Part shown: piece by piece, positions 1 to 5,008 of the stretch
Layout of the letters: each line of letters begins with the position of its first letter
How positions within the stretch are numbered: position 1 is the first letter of the stretch
Assembly: GCA_020426085.1 (NCBI GenBank)
Contig: JAGQQP010000159.1
Coordinates: forward strand, 1-8,488
Source of the DNA: Planctomycetaceae bacterium
GTDB taxonomy: Bacteria > Planctomycetota > Planctomycetia > Planctomycetales > Planctomycetaceae
Reading direction: 5' to 3'
Length of the DNA stretch: 8,488 nucleotides
Notes under the pieces: model-generated
What the model was told of the DNA's origin: nothing
The model's database searches: none
What the model saw: the letters and a program-made list of their open reading frames with translations, nothing else
Translations under genes and position numbers: made by a program

Positions 1-260
1 GCCGAGCCGAGTTCGCTCATCAGTCCGCGTCGCCCGCCAGTCCCGAAAGGAATGACTTCCCAGAAACAGGTATCGAGCTGTTGAAACTCCTGGTCTTCAA
101 TCAGTTTCAGCAGAGCTGGCTGATAAGGAGCATATTGCGGTTCCGTCACCCAGCGCTGGAGATTTTTGAGGGCTGACTCTGAGAGTTTTTTCTCGGCGAC
201 AGCGGTGCGCGCCAGTTCCATTGCCTGTGTGGAATCAATAGAGGGAGAAGGCTGGTTCAT
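1..260 (-). CDS. Phosphoglucomutase/phosphomannomutase family protein, N-terminal part (gene runs off the window)
   Basis: Only the first 86 codons are in the window. The translation starts MNQPSPSIDSTQAMELARTA and reaches PFGTGGRRGLMSELGS at residues 71-86. FGTGGRRG matches the FGTAGLRG-type motif near the N terminus of the alpha-D-phosphohexomutase family, which interconverts hexose 1- and 6-phosphates in the cytoplasm. The preceding segment (LQRWVTEPQYAPYQPALLKL, then FWEVI) resembles the helical lead-in of the larger phosphoglucomutase/phosphomannomutase subgroup. The catalytic serine, metal-binding and sugar-binding loops lie outside the window, so substrate preference cannot be judged. 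I chose the ATG at 260-258 because similarity begins soon after it. The frame stays open further upstream, but that extension is low-complexity and unlike the family. The nearest purine-rich stretch (AACAGG) touches the ATG, so the ribosome binding site is poor. Confidence 0.85.
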   Translation of the reverse strand, partial: MNQPSPSIDSTQAMELARTAVAEKKLSESALKNLQRWVTEPQYAPYQPALLKLIEDQEFQQLDTCFWEVIPFGTGGRRGLMSELGS

Positions 261-369
261 CCTGTTAACTTTTTCCGTATTCGAGAGCGCGGGTTCTTGA
301 TTGTCACTGACGCAGGCTGGAGTTCCATTTCTGAACGCTCCTGGCCCGGGAGGATTTTCTGCCGACGTG

Positions 370-525
370 TCCGTTTCTGATAAGAGGTTCGTCCTGAAAT
401 CAGACACAGGCGAAACGGATTTCCTCTCCACTGAGAGATTTGAGCCAGAACAGACTGAAAAGGCTCACTCTTTCCGTTCCTGTTTCTAGATTGTAGAGTG
501 AAAAACCCTGTGAGCCAACCCTCAC
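370..525. repeat. Cluster of short perfect inverted repeats, some mutually exclusive
   Basis: Perfect complementary pairs seen: TCCGTTTC (370-377) with GAAACGGA (412-419); CTCTC (424-428) with GAGAG (433-437) around a 4-base loop; TGAGCC (441-446) with GGCTCA (462-467); GGCTCAC (462-468) with GTGAGCC (510-516); CACTC (466-470) with GAGTG (496-500); GTGAG (510-514) with CTCAC (521-525). The element at 462-468 can pair with either neighbour but not both, and 510-516 also has two possible partners. The cluster lies 110-265 bases upstream of the minus-strand mutase start and could be a structured leader of that gene, a small RNA, or chance. Each stem is short. Confidence 0.35.
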
Positions 526-584
526 GCGAAATCCGGTTCCCGGAGTCCCCGAATCAGTCTGAAAGTTGGATTACAACGAATGTA

Positions 585-615
585 TCAGCTGGTGGATGAA
601 GACATTCCAAGCTGA
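585..615. other. Bulged hairpin of about 12 base pairs
   Basis: TCAGCT (585-590) pairs with AGCTGA (610-615). Inside it, after a 2-base GG bulge, TGGATG (593-598) pairs with CATTCCA (603-609) with one bulged T, closing on the loop AAGA (599-602). This gives about 12 pairs in 31 bases. No T-run follows on either strand, so it does not look like a standard intrinsic terminator. It may be part of a structured transcript from the gene-free stretch. Confidence 0.4.
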
Positions 616-736
616 CGCACTGAATCTTTGCCCAGAACCGCAATTTCCAATCGTTAAGACTTTGCCAGATTTTGGTTTCCCAACGATCAAGTCCTTGATT
701 CCCCATCCTAACAGTGGCAGAATAGGTGAATTAAAA

Positions 737-763
737 CGGTATAACACAATTCAGGTTATACCG
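737..763. promoter_or_regulatory. Perfect 9-9-9 inverted repeat upstream of the Hsp70 gene, possible operator
   Basis: CGGTATAAC (737-745) and GTTATACCG (755-763) are exact reverse complements separated by nine bases (ACAATTCAG). The symmetry stops sharply at both ends. The arm length and spacer equal those of the CIRCE element bound by the heat-shock repressor HrcA (TTAGCACTC-N9-GAGTGCTAA), but the sequence differs. It sits 128 bases before the Hsp70 start codon. It could be the binding site of a dimeric repressor controlling the Hsp70 pair, or a stem-loop in the leader RNA. The geometry is seen directly; the function is inferred from position. Confidence 0.5.
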
Positions 764-891
764 ATCATGATTTCAGAGTCACGAGAACAGAGGAGGGAAT
801 TCTCCCAATTTTGTTTCCTGATTCTCTCGATACCGCTCTAATGTCCTGATCCATGATGAACCTGCATGTATAACGAAATTAAGGTAGCACT

Positions 892-2475
892 ATGAAGTTT
901 GTTGAAGGTCATACTGTTGGCATTGACTTGGGAACCACCTATTCGGCAATTGCACAGCTTGACAGTGATGGTCAGCCGGTTTCCCTGAAAAACACAGACG
1001 GTCGTTCGATTACTCCATCAGTTGTTTTACTGGGGGAAGAAGGGCGTGTGGTAGTCGGGCCCTCTTTTGAAAGAACGGCCATTGAAGACGATCCTTCCCG
1101 TATCATCGAAGCCGTCAAACGACATATGGGGGACGACAACTTTTATGTGGTCTACCAGGAAAAGAAACTGACCGCGGAATTCCTGTCTGCCTTGATTCTG
1201 AAGAAGATGAAGCAGGATGCGGAGAAAGAAATCGGCCCGATTGCCAATGCCGTTATCACTGTCCCTTACTACTTCAACGATGTGCGACGCAAAGCGACTC
1301 AGGATGCCGGACGAATTGCCGGTCTGAACGTGATCGATATCATCAACGAACCGACCGCGGCGACACTGGCGTATGCCTGGAAACGGGATGAGCTGGGTAA
1401 CCCCGATGCCATGCCCGATGGCGAGCGGACGATTCTGGTGTACGACCTGGGTGGTGGTACGTTCGATGTCACCATCGTACGGTATTCTCCCACACAATTC
1501 CGCGTACTCGCGACAGACGGGGACGTGATGCTGGGGGGACTCGACTGGAGTCAACGCATCGTGGATCATGTGGCTGAACAGTTCATGAAGAAATTCGGCA
1601 GCGATCCCCGCCAGGATCCCGTCACACTGCGAACCTGCGTGCAGGAGTGTGAAGACGCCAAGCGCGAATTGAGCCAGAAAGCACAGACCCCGGTTTCCAT
1701 TTACCATAAAGGCAACACATTGACGGTTGCTTTGACCCGCGGCGATTTCGAACGCATGACCGCAGACCTGTTGCAGCGAACTCGCGACACCACCGAGCTG
1801 GTCATGCAGCAGGCTGGTGTGGAAAAAGGTCAGCTGGACGATGTGGTTCTGGTCGGTGGTTCGACGTTGATGCCTGTGGTCGAAGAGATGCTGAAAAAAG
1901 TTTGTGGTAGCGAACCATCGCGAACCATGAACCCTGAAGAAGCCGTGGCCCAGGGCGCTGCGATCCACGCAGCCATTCTGGAAGCCCGTGCTACCGGCGG
2001 TGAAAGCCGTATGGCACAGGCAGTCATTAAACGATTGCGAAGCGTCAGCACTGCGGATGTGAACTCACACTCGCTGGGCGTCAAAATTACCGACCCCAAC
2101 GATCGCAGTCGCAAAATCAACCACATCATGATTCAGCGTAACACGGAAATCCCAGCAAGCGTCAGCCAGAAATTCGTGACGACATCCGAAAACCAGCAGC
2201 GGATTCACGTCATCATTCTGGAAGGAGAGGCCAGCGATCCTGAAGCCTGCTCGACCATCGGCGACTTCCGTATTCTGAATTTACCCCCCAATCTTCCCAA
2301 AGGCTCTCCTGTTGAAGTGACCTACCGCTACGATGCCAATGGTCGAATTCACGCTTCAGCCCGAGAACTGACAGGTAACAACGAATCGGCCACTGAAATT
2401 GTCCGTGACTCTGGTCTGGATACCGATGGTGTGGACCGGTTTGAGATACTGGCGAAAGAATACCTGGTTGAGTAA
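892..2475 (+). CDS. Short, lidless Hsp70 (DnaK-like) chaperone
   Basis: The 527-residue protein belongs to the Hsp70 family, ATP-dependent chaperones of the cytoplasm. The nucleotide-binding domain covers about residues 7-362: phosphate-1 loop IDLGTTYS (11-18), AVKRHMG with the likely catalytic-site lysine K76, VPYYFND (124-130), INEPTAATLAY (151-161), phosphate-2 loop VYDLGGGTFDV (183-193), VLVGGST (319-325) and NPEEAVAQGAA (347-357). A beta-sandwich substrate-binding domain follows (about 394-495; SLGVKI, IQRNTEIPASVSQKF, EVTYRYDANGRIHASA). DnaK is about 638 residues long; this protein ends about 30 residues after the sandwich, so helices B to E of the lid are absent. The linker region is about 15 residues longer than in DnaK, and its hydrophobic VLLL is VSTA (385-388), with the following D389-V390 kept. 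The ATG at 892 has AAGG seven bases upstream. The next gene, 129 bases downstream, encodes a J-like membrane protein, a likely partner. Confidence 0.93.
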   Translation: MKFVEGHTVGIDLGTTYSAIAQLDSDGQPVSLKNTDGRSITPSVVLLGEEGRVVVGPSFERTAIEDDPSRIIEAVKRHMGDDNFYVVYQEKKLTAEFLSALILKKMKQDAEKEIGPIANAVITVPYYFNDVRRKATQDAGRIAGLNVIDIINEPTAATLAYAWKRDELGNPDAMPDGERTILVYDLGGGTFDVTIVRYSPTQFRVLATDGDVMLGGLDWSQRIVDHVAEQFMKKFGSDPRQDPVTLRTCVQECEDAKRELSQKAQTPVSIYHKGNTLTVALTRGDFERMTADLLQRTRDTTELVMQQAGVEKGQLDDVVLVGGSTLMPVVEEMLKKVCGSEPSRTMNPEEAVAQGAAIHAAILEARATGGESRMAQAVIKRLRSVSTADVNSHSLGVKITDPNDRSRKINHIMIQRNTEIPASVSQKFVTTSENQQRIHVIILEGEASDPEACSTIGDFRILNLPPNLPKGSPVEVTYRYDANGRIHASARELTGNNESATEIVRDSGLDTDGVDRFEILAKEYLVE

Positions 2476-2490
2476 TATCTTTTGATCCCT

Positions 2491-2517
2491 GCAGGGAGAC
2501 GCCCCCCGTTTCCCTGC
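2491..2517 (+). terminator. Strong intercistronic hairpin after the Hsp70 gene
   Basis: GCAGGGAGACG (2491-2501) pairs with CGTTTCCCTGC (2507-2517) over 11 positions, ten Watson-Crick and one G-U, with a loop of five C. It begins 16 bases after the Hsp70 stop codon. No T-run follows (the next bases are TCCGGGTG), so it is not a classical rho-independent terminator. It may end part of the transcripts, stabilise the upstream message, or separate expression of the two genes. The left side also overlaps the 12-base palindrome TCCCTGCAGGGA (2487-2498), which offers an alternative fold. Confidence 0.5.
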
Positions 2518-2531
2518 TCCGGGTGATTTGA

Positions 2532-2564
2532 ATCGCGTCAACGATCGCGTCATACTGATACTGA
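2532..2564 (+). repeat. Short direct repeats upstream of the J-like gene
   Basis: ATCGCGTCA occurs at 2532-2540 and again at 2544-2552, a 12-base period with an ACG spacer. It is followed at once by TACTGA twice (2553-2558 and 2559-2564). The block lies between the intercistronic hairpin and the ribosome binding site of the next gene. Direct repeats of about one helical turn can be activator or response-regulator sites, but nothing here identifies the binding protein. Confidence 0.4.
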
Positions 2565-2589
2565 TTCACTTCGAATTTGATCTAAGAGC

Positions 2590-2595
2590 AAGGAG
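2590..2595 (+). promoter_or_regulatory. Shine-Dalgarno site that supports the GTG start at 2605
   Basis: AAGGAG at 2590-2595 is a near-perfect Shine-Dalgarno sequence, nine bases before the GTG at 2605-2607. It supports this GTG over later in-frame ATG codons, the first of which would remove the whole J-like domain. Confidence 0.75.
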
Positions 2596-2604
2596 TCCTC
2601 TGAG

Positions 2605-3651
2605 GTGGCAATAGACGTCTATAAGGATTGGCTGGGGATACCGGAAGGGGAGCGACCTCCACATCATTATGACTTACTGCGATTGGTCAAATTTGAGGAC
2701 GACGAAGAAAAAATCAGGGCGCATTACAAGAAGCTGAATGCCCATGTGCGCAAGTATGCCTCGGGAAAATACTCGAATGAATCCCAGGAACTGTTAAACG
2801 AGCTGGCCAAAGCCATGCTCTGTCTGACCGACCCCGAGCGAAAACACGAATACGACGAAAGCCTGGGGCGTGAGTTCGATGAAGATGAAGACACCGGCCC
2901 TAAAACGGTAGAACAGATCCTGATGGAACAGGGGCATATCGATAAAGCCCAGGCGGCAGAGCTGAAGGAATTCGCCGAAAAACGGGGACTGACCACCAGA
3001 GACGCCGCCGTCCAGATGCGGTTCGTGAATGGTGAAATCGCGACGCAGGCCATGGCCCGCTCCAAGGGAATGCCTTACATCGACCTCGAAGAAACGGTCC
3101 CCGAATTCAGTATTCTCGAGCAGCTTCCTCAACAGATGGCCAAGCGAAATACCATTCTCCCCCTCTTCATCGATGACGATATGCTGCTGGTGGCGTGTGC
3201 CGACCAGCCAACCCATGAACTGGAAGACGACCTGCGGATGCGATACCAGGTTCCTTCCCGCTGGGTTCTGGCGATGCCTCGCTCGATTAATAACGGCATC
3301 ACAAAATACTATGCCGCAGCAGAAGAACACGAAGCCGATGAACCAGCGGCACAAGAAGCTGCGAAAGACACCGGGTCCAAAAAAGCGGCTAAAGCTGCCA
3401 AGCCCGAGAAAAAGGAAGAAAAAAAGAAGCCGCAACGAGGCGGGGCGCAGTTATCTCCAGAAGAACTGAAAGAGAAAAAACAGCTGGCCTTTATCTTTTG
3501 TGGCTGGGCTTTCTGCGGGGCGATTCTGATCGATCAGTTCATCCTCAAGAATTATGTATTCCCCCAGACCTGGCCATGGCATTTCATGCTGACGACACTC
3601 GCAGCGCCTATCATTGCATTCTACCTGATGACCGGGATGTGGAAGAAGTAG
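2605..3651 (+). CDS. Membrane-anchored J-like protein with a GspE/MshE N-terminal-like domain
   Basis: The 348-residue protein has four parts. Residues 1-88 resemble a J domain: LGIPEGERPPHHYDLL (10-25), a charged helix (EEKIRAHYKKL), a second helix (ELLNELAKAMLCL, 62-74), then DPERKHEYDESL. The HPD tripeptide that J proteins use to stimulate Hsp70 is absent; its place is taken by residues around H47-Y51 (HVRKY). Residues 98-237 resemble the N-terminal domain of type II secretion/pilus ATPases GspE/MshE (QILMEQGHID, then GMPYIDLE, LPQQMAKRNTILPLFID, LLVACADQ, and INNGITKYY), but the P-loop ATPase that normally follows is missing. Residues 238-292 are a linker rich in Ala, Glu and Lys. Two predicted membrane helices follow (about 293-314 and 325-345), leaving the folded domains probably cytoplasmic. 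The gene follows the lidless Hsp70 on the same strand, so a partnership is likely but inferred. The GspE_N assignment is fairly sure; its ligand is unknown. Confidence 0.88.
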   Translation: MAIDVYKDWLGIPEGERPPHHYDLLRLVKFEDDEEKIRAHYKKLNAHVRKYASGKYSNESQELLNELAKAMLCLTDPERKHEYDESLGREFDEDEDTGPKTVEQILMEQGHIDKAQAAELKEFAEKRGLTTRDAAVQMRFVNGEIATQAMARSKGMPYIDLEETVPEFSILEQLPQQMAKRNTILPLFIDDDMLLVACADQPTHELEDDLRMRYQVPSRWVLAMPRSINNGITKYYAAAEEHEADEPAAQEAAKDTGSKKAAKAAKPEKKEEKKKPQRGGAQLSPEELKEKKQLAFIFCGWAFCGAILIDQFILKNYVFPQTWPWHFMLTTLAAPIIAFYLMTGMWKK

Positions 3652-3665
3652 CTTCTTCCGCGGGA

Positions 3666-3697
3666 ACCAGCCTGTCTTCAGGCTGGTATTATTCTAC
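3666..3697 (+). terminator. Terminator hairpin between convergent genes
   Basis: ACCAGCCTG (3666-3674) and CAGGCTGGT (3679-3687) form a perfect nine-pair stem with a TCTT loop. On the plus strand it is followed by ATTATTCTAC, a weak T-rich tail, 14 bases after the stop of the J-like gene. The minus-strand CBS gene ends at 3689, directly beside the hairpin, so the same stem could also protect or end that transcript, though no T-run follows on that strand. Confidence 0.7.
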
Positions 3698-4990
3698 TTC
3701 CGCAGTCTCATCGACTGGCATTTTTTCCCGGAGCTCTGCGATCAGATGCCCCAGCTTGCGGACTTCGATCACCTCGAGCTCAAAACCCATCCAGTCACAG
3801 ATATCACCGACTTCCGGGATATGTTCCAGCTTTTCATGGAACATGCCTGCAACGGTTAACAGCCCATCGTCGGCGATTTCGTATTCCTGCTGGAGCTTGC
3901 GACAGAGATACCGCAGTGTGGTAATCCCCTCAACGTGATACACGCCCGGTGCCACTTCCCGTACTGGTTCCCTGCGGAGAATTCGCTTGGCCCGGCTCGG
4001 TTCCGGTGAAAGCAGCGTATCGATAATATCGTCATGAGAAACAATGCCGATCGTTTCGCCATATTCATCGACGACGGAAGCGAAGTGACAGTCTTCTGCC
4101 TGGAAGCGGGAGTAGACGTCGGACAGATTCGCGCACCAGGGGACGTGAATCACCCGTTTCGATTTCTGATTCAGCATTTTTTCCGAGAATGACGAGAGTT
4201 CCGTCAGCGAAATAATTCGCTCGATTTCATCCGACTCGGTATCACGTTTTCTTAAAATGATGTAATCCGTGTTGGGTGTGATTTTTGTCAGGTCTTCCAG
4301 CTGCACGGGCATGTTGAACGTGAGATAAGTCCCGCGGGGACGCATCGCTTCTTCGACCAGAATTTCTGACAGATCCAGAATATTATGCAGGATCTGTCGT
4401 TCATGGCGGATGACTTCTTCACTGGAGCCCGAGGCATCGACAGCGCGTTCCAGGTCTTCGGAATGCAGATAAGATTCTTTCTGAATGTGCGGCCAGAAGG
4501 CGCGTCGCATCAGGCGACTGATATTCTGCAGTAACGGGATCACCGGATCCAGCAGACGGACAGAAGCTGCCAGAGGCCAGCTGACCAGAATCGCGATTTT
4601 TTTACGGAATACGATCGACAGACTCTTAGGCAGAACTTCCCCGAACAGAATGATGGCCAGCAGACTGCCTACGGTAAATACCCCGGCTGCCGCAGTCATC
4701 CCCTGATCGGCCAGTCGCCTGGCAATCACACCGGCGACGGCAAAATAACTCAGGTTGATCAGCAGGTTCCAGAACAGGACCGCGGTCAACAGGCGGTCGG
4801 CATCCGCGGCTAATGCAGCTACGATCTGCTCGCTGGGTTTACCTTTGCTGAACTTTCTCAGCTCGCTGCGTGAAAGATAAAAAATCGCAGTCTCGCTTCC
4901 TGAAAAGAACCCGGAAGCAAAAATCAGAGCGAGTAACGCCAGTGATCCTGGAAACCAAATTGCAACGGTATCAATTAATGCGATCATCAT
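3689..4990 (-). CDS. CNNM/CorC-family membrane protein with CBS domains
   Basis: The 433-residue protein has the full domain order of the CNNM/CorC (HlyC-like) family. A DUF21 transmembrane domain covers about residues 10-160, with the hallmark GFFSGSETA (27-35) and GEVLPKS (117-123). A CBS pair follows at about 195-330 (EEAMRPRG at 213-220; FASVVDEYGETIGIVSHDD at 303-321), then a C-terminal CorC_HlyC domain (about 345-410; DGLLTVAGM). Some members are Mg2+ or Na+/Mg2+ exporters with ATP-binding CBS domains; transport by this protein is inferred from the family. Two ATG codons stand together (4990 and 4987). There is no clear Shine-Dalgarno site, and the upstream permease gene ends 18 bases away, so translation may be coupled. 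The gene converges on the J-like gene at a shared hairpin. Confidence 0.92.
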   Translation of the reverse strand: MMIALIDTVAIWFPGSLALLALIFASGFFSGSETAIFYLSRSELRKFSKGKPSEQIVAALAADADRLLTAVLFWNLLINLSYFAVAGVIARRLADQGMTAAAGVFTVGSLLAIILFGEVLPKSLSIVFRKKIAILVSWPLAASVRLLDPVIPLLQNISRLMRRAFWPHIQKESYLHSEDLERAVDASGSSEEVIRHERQILHNILDLSEILVEEAMRPRGTYLTFNMPVQLEDLTKITPNTDYIILRKRDTESDEIERIISLTELSSFSEKMLNQKSKRVIHVPWCANLSDVYSRFQAEDCHFASVVDEYGETIGIVSHDDIIDTLLSPEPSRAKRILRREPVREVAPGVYHVEGITTLRYLCRKLQQEYEIADDGLLTVAGMFHEKLEHIPEVGDICDWMGFELEVIEVRKLGHLIAELREKMPVDETAEVE

Positions 4991-5008
4991 GAATCAGGAA
5001 CAGCCACT

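Larger units (their letters stand above)
261..891. other. Gene-free stretch of about 630 bases between divergent genes, rich in inverted repeats
   Basis: This gap lies between the minus-strand mutase start (260) and the plus-strand Hsp70 start (892), so it must hold promoters for both. I find no convincing coding sequence: the open frames on the plus strand (301-489 and 566-841) begin with TTG, lack a Shine-Dalgarno site and have no recognisable protein character. The stretch does hold many perfect short inverted repeats (370-525), a longer bulged hairpin (585-615), a small hairpin ATCAA-GTCC-TTGAT (686-699) and a perfect 9-9-9 inverted repeat (737-763). No known RNA gene (tRNA, RNase P, SRP RNA, tmRNA) was recognised on either strand. 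Confidence 0.7.

Noticed and set aside
338..360. CTCC/GGAG mini-hairpin followed by TTTTCT, terminator-like on the plus strand
   Set aside because: Only four pairs and no plus-strand gene upstream to terminate.
301..489. Open frame of 62 codons starting with TTG
   Set aside because: No ribosome binding site, low-complexity composition, and it overlaps the inverted-repeat cluster.
694..710. CCTTGATT and CCCCATCC, resembling the two boxes of a heat-shock sigma-32 promoter
   Set aside because: The boxes are directly adjacent, while a sigma-32 promoter needs roughly 13-17 bases between them.
695..723. Possible sigma-70-like promoter TTGATT, 17 bases, CAGAAT upstream of the Hsp70
   Set aside because: Each hexamer matches consensus at only four of six positions. 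The placing would suit the 9-9-9 repeat as an operator just after the start site, but planctomycete promoter rules are uncertain, so I do not list it as a feature.
566..841. Open frame of 91 codons starting with TTG, ending shortly before the Hsp70 gene
   Set aside because: No ribosome binding site, odd composition, and it crosses the 585-615 hairpin and the 9-9-9 inverted repeat; more likely non-coding.
1027..1968. Long minus-strand open frame of 313 codons inside the Hsp70 gene
   Set aside because: It is antisense to a strongly conserved Hsp70 domain, is rich in His, Phe and Arg, and shows no domain; it is a shadow of the coding bias on the other strand.
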